A stretch of DNA of 46,088 nucleotides from Pseudomonas gingeri. GTDB lineage: Bacteria; Pseudomonadota; Gammaproteobacteria; Pseudomonadales; Pseudomonadaceae. The stretch lies in the NCBI RefSeq assembly GCF_013385635.1, contig NZ_JACAPR010000035.1, forward strand, positions 1 to 46,088, given 5' to 3'. Below the pieces are notes generated by a model. The model had not been told where the DNA came from and searched no databases. It worked only from the letters and a program-made list of their open reading frames with translations. Below, piece after piece: positions 24,876 to 34,146 of the stretch (position 1 is its first letter; each line of letters starts with the position of its first letter). The position numbers were made by a program, and so were the translations under genes.

Positions 24876-26306
24876 ATGCCCAACCGTGCCCCGCTGGACG
24901 CAACGACCGCTCGCTGGCTGCCCTGGGTGGTGGCCATCGCCTTCTTCATGCAGTCCCTCGACGGGACCATCCTCAACACCGCCCTGCCGGCCATGGCCCT
25001 CGACCTGGCGGAAAACCCGTTGCGCATGCAGGGCGTGGTGATCGCCTACATGCTCACCGTGGCGTTGCTGATACCCGCCTCGGGGTGGATTTCCGACCGT
25101 TTCGGTACCAAGCGCGTGTTCTTCTGCGCGATCCTGCTGTTCAGCATCGGTTCGCTGCTGTGTGCCCTGTCGAGCTCGCTGAACATGCTGGTGGGCGCGC
25201 GGGTGATCCAGGGGCTCGGCGGTTCGCTGATGCTGCCGGTGGGCCGGCTGGTGGTGCTGCGTGCCTACCCGCGTTCGGAACTGGTACGAATCATGGGCTT
25301 CATCACCATCCCCGGTCTGCTCGGCCCGTTGATCGGTCCGACCATGGGCGGCTGGATGGTGCAGTTCCTGACCTGGCACTGGATCTTCCTGATCAACCTG
25401 CCGGTGGGCCTGGTCGGCTGTTATGCGGTGTGGAAATTCATCCCCGACCTGCGCGGCAGTGAGCGCACGCGTTTCGACGGTATCGGTTTCCTGCTGTTCG
25501 GCGCGGCGATGCTGCTGATCACCATCGCCATGGAGGGCCTGGGCGAGCTGCAACTGCCGCACCTGCGGGTGATGTTGCTGCTGTTCGCCGGCCTGGCGTG
25601 CCTGGCGGCCTACTGGCTGCGGGCCGGGCATATCGACAACCCGTTGTTCGCGCCGTCGCTGTTCAAGACCCGCACCTTCGCCGTGGGCATCCTCGGCAAC
25701 CTGTTCGCCCGCCTGGGCAGCGGCGCCCTGCCGTTCCTGGTGCCGTTGCTGCTGCAAGTCGCCCTGGGCTACTCGCCGTCACAGGCCGGGATGAGCATGC
25801 TGCCCCTGGCGGCGGCGGCGATGTTCGCCAAGTCGATTGCCCGGCCGCTGATCGAGCGCCTGGGCTATCGCATCGTGCTGACCGGCAATACCCTGGCGCT
25901 GGGCATCATGCTCGCGGCCCTGGGCCTGGTCACCGAGCACACGCCGTATCCGTTGCTGCTGGGCATGCTGGCGATTGCCGGGGCGATCAACTCGCTGCAA
26001 TTCACCGCAATGAACACCGTGACCCTGATCGACCTCGACGACAAGGCCGCCAGCAGCGGCAACAGCCTGCTGTCGGTGGTCGCGCAGTTGTCCCTGAGTC
26101 TCGGCGTGGCCTGTGCCGGCGCCCTGCTCGGCGGCTTTACCGCGGCCATCGGCAACGACGGCGTGGACACGGTGCTCGGCGCCTTCCAGCTGACCTTCCT
26201 CACCGTGGGCATCATGGCGATGCTGGCGGCGGCGATTTTCCTGCAACTGTCGCCCCAGGACGGGCGGCGGGCCAGGGTGGTTCAGGAGCAGCATATCGAA
26301 CACTAG
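24876..26306 (+). CDS. DHA2-family MFS exporter (MdtD-like)
   Basis: Inner-membrane proton-driven exporter of 476 residues, 14 predicted spans. The opening WVVAIAFFMQSLDGTILNTALPAM and the loop motif GWISDRFGTKRVF are typical of DHA2/EmrB-QacA proteins, and the sequence follows E. coli MdtD closely (SSGNSLLSVVAQLS near the end). It starts 33 bp after rhlA with AAAGAG before the ATG, so the two are probably co-transcribed. MFS genes accompany rhl genes in other bacteria (next to rhlC in P. aeruginosa and in Burkholderia rhl clusters), so export of HAA is a reasonable inference; drug export is the alternative. Confidence 0.85.
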   Translation: MPNRAPLDATTARWLPWVVAIAFFMQSLDGTILNTALPAMALDLAENPLRMQGVVIAYMLTVALLIPASGWISDRFGTKRVFFCAILLFSIGSLLCALSSSLNMLVGARVIQGLGGSLMLPVGRLVVLRAYPRSELVRIMGFITIPGLLGPLIGPTMGGWMVQFLTWHWIFLINLPVGLVGCYAVWKFIPDLRGSERTRFDGIGFLLFGAAMLLITIAMEGLGELQLPHLRVMLLLFAGLACLAAYWLRAGHIDNPLFAPSLFKTRTFAVGILGNLFARLGSGALPFLVPLLLQVALGYSPSQAGMSMLPLAAAAMFAKSIARPLIERLGYRIVLTGNTLALGIMLAALGLVTEHTPYPLLLGMLAIAGAINSLQFTAMNTVTLIDLDDKAASSGNSLLSVVAQLSLSLGVACAGALLGGFTAAIGNDGVDTVLGAFQLTFLTVGIMAMLAAAIFLQLSPQDGRRARVVQEQHIEH

Positions 26307-26317
26307 ACGTGCCACCC

Positions 26318-26405
26318 GTGGGAGCCGGCTTGCCGGCGATGAACGATAACGCGGTGTACCTGATACACCGCGTCGCCTGAATCGCCGGCAAGCCGGCTCC
26401 TACAG
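26318..26405. repeat. BIME upstream of dbpA
   Basis: GTGGGAGCCGGCTTGCCGGC and complement, with a spacer holding an inner palindrome (CGCGGTGT...ACACCGCG). Nearly the same element lies just after dbpA at 27926-28013. Confidence 0.88.
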
Positions 26406-26526
26406 GTTCTCATTGCCAGCAAGGGAACGCATTCCGACGGTATCTGGCTACTTTTCATCCAGAATTTGCAGCACCGCCAGCCGGGACTGATACACTGCGC
26501 GACATTTTGTTTTGCAGGCCAGTCCC

Positions 26527-27912
<1,386 letters not shown>

Positions 27913-27925
27913 TTCACGCCGCCCC

Positions 27926-28013
27926 CGTGGGAGCCGGCTTGCCGGCGATGAACGATAACGCGGTGTGCCTGATACACCGCGCCGCCTGGATCGCTGGCAA
28001 GCCGGCTCCCACA
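27926..28013. repeat. BIME downstream of dbpA
   Basis: Same layout as the copy at 26318-26405, including the spacer palindrome CGCGGTGT...ACACCGCG. The two differ at only a few positions. Confidence 0.88.
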
Positions 28014-28053
28014 TAAAAGCCTTGCCTGCCTGAAAATCAATGAGGACATCGTT

Positions 28054-29232
28054 GTGCCCGCTACTGAAGTTGTGATCATCGGCGCCGGTGCCGCCGGCCT
28101 GATGTGCGCCTTTACCGCCGCTGCCCGCGGACGCCAGGTGATGCTGATCGACCATGCCAACAAGGCCGGGAAGAAAATCCTGATGTCCGGTGGCGGTCGC
28201 TGCAACTTCACCAATATGTACACCGAGCCCGGCAATTTCCTCTCGCAGAACCCGCACTTCTGCAAGTCGGCCCTGGCCCGCTACACCCAGTGGGATTTCA
28301 TCGCGATGGTGGCCAAGCACGGCGTGCCCTATCACGAGAAAAAACTCGGCCAGCTGTTCTGCGACAACAAGTCCAGCGACATCCTCGGCATGCTCCTGGA
28401 CGAATGCGACCAGGCCGGCGTCAGCCTGCACCTGGACACGTCGATCCAGCACATCGAGAAACTCGAAAGCGGCTACCTGCTGCAGACCACCCTCGGCCAG
28501 GTCACCTGCCAGTCCCTGGTGATCGCCACCGGCGGCCTGTCGATCCCGACCCTCGGCGCCACCGGGTTCGGCTACCAGGTGGCCAGGCAGTTCGGCCACC
28601 AGTTGTTACCAACCCGCGCCGGCCTGGTGCCGTTCACCATTACCGATCAACTCAAGGACTTGTGCGGCGAGCTGTCCGGGACCTCGGTGGATTGCCTGGT
28701 GAGCTGCAACGACCAGAGCTTCCGGGAAAATATCCTGTTCACCCACCGCGGCCTCAGCGGCCCGGCGATCCTGCAGATTTCCTCGTTCTGGCAATCCGGC
28801 GATACCGTGCACATCAACCTGTTGCCGGACCACGACGCCCTGCAATGGCTGCAACAGCAACAGGCCGAACGGCCCAACAGCGAGTTGAAAACCCTGCTCG
28901 GCGAGCTGTTCACCAAGAAGATGGCCAACCTGCTGGCCGAACACTGGTTCGTCTCCAAACCCATGAAACAGTACACCCCGGCGGAACTGGCCGAGGTCGC
29001 GGGCAAGCTCGGCGACTGGCAGGTCGTGCCGGCCGGCACCGAAGGCTATCGCACCGCCGAAGTCACCCTCGGCGGGGTCGACACCCGCGAAGTCTCGTCG
29101 AAGACCCTGGAATCGCTGAAAAGCCCCGGCCTGTACTTTATCGGCGAAGTGCTGGACGTCAGCGGCCATCTTGGCGGCTTCAACTTCCAGTGGGCCTGGG
29201 CGTCGGGCTATGCGGCAGCGCAATTCGTCTGA
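28054..29232 (+). CDS. YhiN/BaiN-type FAD-dependent oxidoreductase
   Basis: Flavoprotein of 392 residues of the HI0933/YhiN family. The FAD-binding dinucleotide motif is VVIIGAGAAGLMCAFTAAARG at the N-terminus, followed by the family signature AGKKILMSGGGRCNFTN (residues 39-55). The C-terminal FAD block is SPGLYFIGEVLDVSGHLGGFNFQWAWASG. It starts at GTG 28054 after TGAGGA. The physiological substrate of this family is not settled in pseudomonads; a NAD(P)H-dependent reductase role is only a family guess. Cytoplasmic. No functional link to dbpA is visible beyond adjacency. Confidence 0.88.
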   Translation: MPATEVVIIGAGAAGLMCAFTAAARGRQVMLIDHANKAGKKILMSGGGRCNFTNMYTEPGNFLSQNPHFCKSALARYTQWDFIAMVAKHGVPYHEKKLGQLFCDNKSSDILGMLLDECDQAGVSLHLDTSIQHIEKLESGYLLQTTLGQVTCQSLVIATGGLSIPTLGATGFGYQVARQFGHQLLPTRAGLVPFTITDQLKDLCGELSGTSVDCLVSCNDQSFRENILFTHRGLSGPAILQISSFWQSGDTVHINLLPDHDALQWLQQQQAERPNSELKTLLGELFTKKMANLLAEHWFVSKPMKQYTPAELAEVAGKLGDWQVVPAGTEGYRTAEVTLGGVDTREVSSKTLESLKSPGLYFIGEVLDVSGHLGGFNFQWAWASGYAAAQFV

Positions 29233-29343
29233 CACGCCACTCGATCACGGAACAGATTTTGCTGGGGATGAGCACGGCGCCATTGCAACGCCGCGCGAAC
29301 TCCCGCAATTTAGATCAATCGCTTAGCAGGCTCTCACTCCTTC

Positions 29344-31527
29344 ATGGCATCGACCTCGTTCAACCAGTCCCTGCGCCGCCTCTGGGCGCTGGATAAATTC
29401 AGTTATAGCGTTCGGGTGTTCATCGCCCTGACCGGCATCATGACCCTGTGCTGGTTCCAGAACGAAATGAAGCTGCTGATCCCGCTGTTCCTCGGGGTCA
29501 TCGCCAGCGCCCTGGCCGAAACCGACGACAGTTGGCAAGGTCGCCTCAATGCGCTGGCGGTGACGCTGGTGTGTTTCAGCGTCGCGGCCTTCTCGGTCGA
29601 ACTGCTGTTCCCCTATCCGCTGGTGTTCGTCGTCGCCATGGCCCTGGCGGCCTTCGGCCTGACCATGCTCGGGGCACTGGGTGAACGCTATGGAGCGATT
29701 GCCTCGGCCACCCTGATTCTCTCGGTCTACACCATGATCGGCGTGGACCAGCGTGGCGGCGAAGTCAACGATCTCTGGCACGAACCCTTGCTGCTGGTGG
29801 CCGGTGCCGGCTGGTACGGCCTGCTCTCGGTACTGTGGCAGGCGCTGTTTTCCAACCAGCCGGTGCAACAGAGCCTGGCGAAGCTGTTCCGCGAACTGGG
29901 CCGCTACCTCAAGCTCAAGTCATCGCTGTTCGAACCGATCCGGCAGATGGACGTCGAGGCCCGACGCCTCGAACTGGCCCGGCAAAACGGACGGGTGGTC
30001 GCGGCGCTGAACACCGCCAAGGAAATCATCCTGCACCGGGTCGGCAACGGTCGTCCGGGTTCGAAGGTCAGTCGCTACCTGAAGCTGTATTTCCTCGCCC
30101 AGGATATCCACGAGCGCGCCAGTTCCTCGCACTACCCGTACAACGCCCTGGCCGAAGCCTTTTTCCACAGCGATGTGCTGTTCCGCTGCCAGCGCCTGCT
30201 GCGCCAGCAGGGCAAGGCCTGCCAGGCGCTGGCGGAGTCGATCCAGCTGCGCCAGCCGTTCGTCTATGACGCCAGCTTTGCCGAAGCCCTGGGCGACCTG
30301 CACGCCTCGATGGAACACCTGCGCATCCAGAGCAACCCGGCCTGGCGTGGGCTGTTGCGCTCGCTGCGGGCCCTGGCCGCCAACCTCAGCACCCTCGACC
30401 GCCTGCTCAGCGACGCCAGCAACCCGGACAGCCTGGCCGACGCCACCGACAGCAGCCTGCTGGACCGCTCGCCGCGCAACTTCAAGGACGTGCTGACCCG
30501 CCTGCGCACCCAACTGACCCCGACCTCGCTGCTGTTCCGCCATGCCTTGCGCCTGCCGCTGGCGTTGAGCGTCGGCTACGGCATGGTGCACCTGGTGCAC
30601 CCGTCCCAGGGCTACTGGATCATCCTCACCACGCTGTTCGTCTGCCAGCCGAACTACGGTGCCACGCGGCGCAAGCTGGGCCAGCGGATCATCGGCACCG
30701 CCATCGGCCTGACCGCCGCCTGGGCGTTGTTCGACCTGTTCCCGAGCCCGTTGATCCAGGCCATGTTCACCATCGTTGCCGGGGTGACCTTCTTTATCAA
30801 CCGTACCACCCGCTACACCCTGGCGACCGCCGCCATGACCCTGACAGTGCTGTTCTGCTTCAATCAGGTGGGTGACGGCTACGGCCTGTTCCTGCCACGC
30901 CTGATGGATACCCTGCTCGGTGCCCTGATCGCCGGCCTGGCGGTGTTCCTGTTCCTGCCGGACTGGCAGGGCCGCCGCCTGAACAAGGTGCTGGCCAACA
31001 CCCTGAGCTGCAACAGCCTGTACCTGCGCCAGATCATGCAGCAGTACGCCCACGGCAAGAGCGACGACCTGGCCTACCGCCTGGCCCGGCGCAACGCGCA
31101 CAACGCCGACGCGGCGCTATCGACCACCCTGGCGAACATGCTGATGGAGCCGGGGCATTTCCGTAAGGAAGCCGATGTCGGCTTTCGTTTCCTGGTGCTC
31201 TCGCACACCTTGCTCAGCTATCTCTCAGGGCTGGGCGCACACCGGGAAAACCAGCTGCCGGCGGAAGTCCGCGAGCATCTGATCAACGGCGCCGGGGCGA
31301 CCCTGGCCGCCAGCATCGAGCAGATTGCCATCGGCCTGGCGAACAAGACGCCCATCGAGGTCCAGAGCGACACCGAGGAAACCCTGGCGAACGAACTGGA
31401 ACAGATGCCGGACGAGACCGACGAGATACAGCGACTGGTACAGACGCAACTGGCACTGATCTGCCGTCAGTTGGGGCCGTTGCGTACGCTGGCGGCGCAC
31501 CTGATCAAGGCGCCGGAGGAAGACTGA
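29344..31527 (+). CDS. yccS: YccS-family membrane protein (putative transporter)
   Basis: Integral inner-membrane protein of 727 residues, of the YccS/YhfK (FUSC-like) family. There are two hydrophobic blocks of about six spans each, roughly residues 20-170 and 395-535, separated by a long cytoplasmic helical region with many Leu and Arg, plus a C-terminal cytoplasmic domain. It begins FNQSLRRLWALDKFSYSVRVFIALTG, as in E. coli YccS. Related FUSC proteins act in efflux of aromatic acids, but the substrate of YccS is unknown. ATG 29344 overlaps a CACTCCTTC stretch, without a good ribosome site. Confidence 0.87.
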   Translation: MASTSFNQSLRRLWALDKFSYSVRVFIALTGIMTLCWFQNEMKLLIPLFLGVIASALAETDDSWQGRLNALAVTLVCFSVAAFSVELLFPYPLVFVVAMALAAFGLTMLGALGERYGAIASATLILSVYTMIGVDQRGGEVNDLWHEPLLLVAGAGWYGLLSVLWQALFSNQPVQQSLAKLFRELGRYLKLKSSLFEPIRQMDVEARRLELARQNGRVVAALNTAKEIILHRVGNGRPGSKVSRYLKLYFLAQDIHERASSSHYPYNALAEAFFHSDVLFRCQRLLRQQGKACQALAESIQLRQPFVYDASFAEALGDLHASMEHLRIQSNPAWRGLLRSLRALAANLSTLDRLLSDASNPDSLADATDSSLLDRSPRNFKDVLTRLRTQLTPTSLLFRHALRLPLALSVGYGMVHLVHPSQGYWIILTTLFVCQPNYGATRRKLGQRIIGTAIGLTAAWALFDLFPSPLIQAMFTIVAGVTFFINRTTRYTLATAAMTLTVLFCFNQVGDGYGLFLPRLMDTLLGALIAGLAVFLFLPDWQGRRLNKVLANTLSCNSLYLRQIMQQYAHGKSDDLAYRLARRNAHNADAALSTTLANMLMEPGHFRKEADVGFRFLVLSHTLLSYLSGLGAHRENQLPAEVREHLINGAGATLAASIEQIAIGLANKTPIEVQSDTEETLANELEQMPDETDEIQRLVQTQLALICRQLGPLRTLAAHLIKAPEED

Positions 31528-31547
31528 AGCACTCCGCCGCCCCCGCT

Positions 31548-31645
31548 GATCGTTCCCATGCTCCGCGTGGGAATGCCTCACTGGACGCTCTGCGTCCGCT
31601 GCGGATCTGTGAGGCTGCATTCCCACGCGGAGCGCGGGAACGATC
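31548..31645. repeat. Long palindromic repeat (GTTCCCACGC family)
   Basis: Outer arms TGATCGTTCCCATGCTCCGC and GCGGAGCGCGGGAACGATCG frame an inner GGACGC/GCGTCC hairpin. It is closely related to 6038-6152 and lies between the yccS stop and the next REP. Confidence 0.78.
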
Positions 31646-31679
31646 GACTGAGCCCCCCTTGAAGGCACCGCGCGCCCTA

Positions 31680-31763
31680 GCAGGAGCCGGCTTGCCGGCG
31701 GTGAGGCCAGTCAGCCTTGCATCGCCTGATGGGCCGCCATCGCCGGCAAGCCGGCGCCTACAT
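31680..31763. repeat. REP pair (BIME) before the solute-binding protein 3' end
   Basis: AGGAGCCGGCTTGCCGGCGG and its complement, spacer GAGGCCAGTCAGCCTTGCAT. Same composite type as at 6.7 and 20.7 kb. Confidence 0.86.
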
Positions 31764-31776
31764 GGTTTGGGGGTGA

Positions 31777-32514
31777 TCACATGCCGTGCAATTTGAGCAG
31801 GCGCTCGTAACTGCCGTCCACTTTCATCTCGGCAATCTCGCGATCGAAATTGGCGACGATCTGTTCATGCTCCGGGTTCTTCAAACTGACCAGGATATGC
31901 AGGCTGTTCTCGCTCAACGGCTTGGGCAGGAACTCCACCGCGTTGCGCACCCGCGGGGTTTCGCTTTTCAGGTAGTAACGCGCCACATATTCGTCTTCCA
32001 GGGTCAGCTTCACCCGGTCCGCCGCCAGCATGCGCACGGCCATGGCGAAGTTGTGCACCGGGACCTTCTGCAACTGGGCGTCCGCTTCGAAGTCGGGGGA
32101 GTAGGCGTAGTCGCGCACCACGGCAATCGGGAGCTCATGCAGTTGCTGCAGGTTGTCGTAGGTGATCGGTGAATCCTTGCGCTTGAGAAAACGCACGCGG
32201 TTGAGCAGGTACTCGTCGGAGAACTGCCCCAGCAAGGTCCTGTCCTTGGTGTACCAGGCATTGATCAGCACGTCATAACGCCCTTCGCCGACCCCTTTGA
32301 GGGCCCGTGCCCAGGGCACCTGCTCGAAGTCACTGGCGTAACCGGCACGGGCCAGGGCGGTGCTGACGATATCGGTGGCCAGGCCGCCATTGACCAGGGT
32401 CGCATCGGTGAACGGCGGCCAGGCGTCGGCCACCAAGCGCAATTTGTCCGCGGTAGCGCTCTGTGCCAGCAGCAGCAATCCAAGCAAAGCAAAAGCTCGA
32501 TGCAGTCGCGACAT
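31777..32514 (-). CDS. Periplasmic solute-binding protein (SBP_bac_3 type)
   Basis: Secreted protein of 245 residues with a signal peptide of about 22 residues (MSRLHRAFALLGLLLLAQSA, cleavage near ATA-DKL). The mature part begins LRLVADAWPPFTDATLVNGG, the usual start of amino-acid-type binding proteins, followed by GLATDIVSTALARAGY and the acidic pocket around VLINAWYTKDRT. No permease or ATPase gene is adjacent, so it is an orphan; ligand unknown. Such orphans in pseudomonads may be sensors or chemoreceptor partners (inference). ATG 32514 is preceded by AAGGATC; the frame is open to 32583 but lacks the signal there. Confidence 0.82.
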   Translation of the reverse strand: MSRLHRAFALLGLLLLAQSATADKLRLVADAWPPFTDATLVNGGLATDIVSTALARAGYASDFEQVPWARALKGVGEGRYDVLINAWYTKDRTLLGQFSDEYLLNRVRFLKRKDSPITYDNLQQLHELPIAVVRDYAYSPDFEADAQLQKVPVHNFAMAVRMLAADRVKLTLEDEYVARYYLKSETPRVRNAVEFLPKPLSENSLHILVSLKNPEHEQIVANFDREIAEMKVDGSYERLLKLHGM

Positions 32515-32811
32515 GCCAAAGATCCTTAGCGGGCGGGTCTGCCCTGCAGAATGAACCGAAGCCCATGGGCCGGGCGAAAGCAACTGGCCATCTCCCAGCT
32601 CCTAACATTAGCTCATTGGAGCCGCGGCAAACGCCCTGCAAAGCAGATTACACAAAGATGACGAGGCCGAGCAAAATGAATGATGGCAACTAGCCTTCGT
32701 TCACAAAAAATTACCCGGCTGCCCGATCCACACCGGTCGGGGAGCAACGGTTGGCTCCGCGAAGCAACCCGCTTAGTATCGGTGCCGGATACTTGAATCA
32801 GGATGAGGAAC

Positions 32812-33264
32812 ATGACAATCGACTGGATCTGCAAACATCACAGCGACCTGGGCAAGGAACAGCTCTACACCCTCCTGCAACTGCGTACCGAGGTCTTCGT
32901 GGTCGAGCAGAAATGCCCCTACCAGGAAGTCGACGGCCGCGACCTGGAAGGCGATACCTGTCACCTGATGGGCTGGCGCGACGACCGGCTGGCGGCCTAC
33001 CTGCGCCTGCTCGACCCGGTGTCGCAGGGCGGTGACGTGGTGATCGGCCGGGTGGTGATCGCACCACAGGCCCGGGGGCTCGGGCTGGGGCACGAGTTGA
33101 TGGCACAGGCGCTGAAGCACGCCGAAAAATTGTGGCCGGAACAGCCGATCTACCTCTCGGCCCAGGCGCATCTGCAGGGCTACTACGCGCGCTATGGCTT
33201 CGAGGTCGTGGGCGAGGCGTATCTGGAGGATGACATCCCGCACATCGGCATGCGCAAGGCCTGA
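32812..33264 (+). CDS. elaA: ElaA-type GNAT acetyltransferase
   Basis: N-acetyltransferase of 150 residues matching E. coli ElaA. Typical blocks are LYTLLQLRTEVFVVEQKCPY near the start, EGDTCHLMGWRDDRLAAYLR, and the acetyl-CoA loop VVIAPQARGLGLGHELM (Q/R-x2-G-x-G/A). The C-terminal strand ends in the YYARYGFEVVGE motif. ATG 32812 has GAGGA close before it; ATG 32803 is an alternative but would put the ribosome site inside the gene. Substrate unknown. Convergent with the next gene with a 6-bp gap. The upstream 297-bp gap to the divergent binding-protein gene holds both promoters; nothing else is seen there. Confidence 0.87.
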   Translation: MTIDWICKHHSDLGKEQLYTLLQLRTEVFVVEQKCPYQEVDGRDLEGDTCHLMGWRDDRLAAYLRLLDPVSQGGDVVIGRVVIAPQARGLGLGHELMAQALKHAEKLWPEQPIYLSAQAHLQGYYARYGFEVVGEAYLEDDIPHIGMRKA

Positions 33265-33270
33265 AACCGC

Positions 33271-33567
33271 TCAGGGATAACCCAGCACCTGCCTGATCGA
33301 TGCCAGGTTGCGCTCGATCCAGGCCTTGTCGATCGCGCCCCAGCCATGGATCCGGTAGTGCCCGGCATGGTTGCGGGCGCCCTCCTCCTGCTCGAACTCA
33401 CAGAGAATATCCAGGTCCGCCAGGGCCACGATGGTGTCCTGGGCGGTGCGCCGCGGCATACCGGTCGCTTCGGTCAACGCCGGGACGCTGTTCGCCACCC
33501 CGCTATCGATCAGCCAGGCCACATACAGGCGGCGATAGAAACTGCTCTTGGTCTTGCTGACGTCCAT
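33271..33567 (-). CDS. Small winged-helix DNA-binding protein
   Basis: Protein of 98 residues (MDVSKTKSSFYRRLYVAWLI to the end IRQVLGYP). The middle, NSVPALTEATGMPRRTAQDT, reads as a helix-turn-helix, followed by a beta wing (ADLDILCEFEQEEGARNHAG; YRIHGWGAIDK). Strong AAGGAT 6 bp before ATG 33567 fixes the start. It probably belongs to the conserved gammaproteobacterial winged-helix family of unknown target. It lies 21 bp downstream of the YgjP-like gene on the same strand, so likely one transcript. Confidence 0.75.
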   Translation of the reverse strand: MDVSKTKSSFYRRLYVAWLIDSGVANSVPALTEATGMPRRTAQDTIVALADLDILCEFEQEEGARNHAGHYRIHGWGAIDKAWIERNLASIRQVLGYP

Positions 33568-33588
33568 CCGCAAATCCTTGTCGGTCGC

Positions 33589-34101
33589 TTAATCGGCCAC
33601 GACGGCCTTGCCCTGCAGGTCCCGCCAGGTCAGATAGACCCGCAGGTCGAATTCCAGTTGGTGATACCCCGGCTGCATGTATTCGCACAGCTGGTAGAAG
33701 GCCTTGTTGTGATCGCTTTCCTTGAGGTGCGCCAGTTCGTGCACCACGATCATCTTGAGAAACTCCGGTGCCGCCTCCTTGAACAGCGAGGCGATGCGAA
33801 TCTCTTTCTTGGCCTTGAGCTTGCCGCCCTGCACCCGCGAGATCGCGGTATGCAGGCCAAGGGCGCGATGGGTCAGGTCCAGGCGATTATCGAACAGTAC
33901 CTTGTCGATGGCCGGGGCATTGCGCAGGTGCTCCTGCTTCAGGGCCAGGGCATAGCCGTACAGCGCCTTGTCGCTCTGCACGCCATGTCGCCCGGGATAG
34001 CGCTGGTTCAGGTAGGTGCCCAGCTGGTCCCCGGCAATCATCTGGCGCACCTGGTCCTGCAAGGACGTGGGATAAGCCTGAAGGTATTTCAGCGCAGTCA
34101 T
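33589..34101 (-). CDS. YgjP-type metallopeptidase (M48/WLM-like)
   Basis: Predicted zinc hydrolase of 170 residues. The catalytic motif HELAH is at residues 121-125, and a third ligand candidate, His131, follows in KESDHNKAFYQ. This matches YgjP/DUF45 proteins, of which E. coli YgjP has been linked to UTP pyrophosphatase activity; SprT-like proteases share the motif. No signal peptide. The start at ATG 34101 lacks a strong ribosome site. Adjacent to a small winged-helix gene and a signalling protein, neither of which defines its role. Confidence 0.8.
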   Translation of the reverse strand: MTALKYLQAYPTSLQDQVRQMIAGDQLGTYLNQRYPGRHGVQSDKALYGYALALKQEHLRNAPAIDKVLFDNRLDLTHRALGLHTAISRVQGGKLKAKKEIRIASLFKEAAPEFLKMIVVHELAHLKESDHNKAFYQLCEYMQPGYHQLEFDLRVYLTWRDLQGKAVVAD

Positions 34102-34146
34102 GGAAGGCCGTTACGTACATCGAAGAAGACCACCAGTGTAGCGAAT

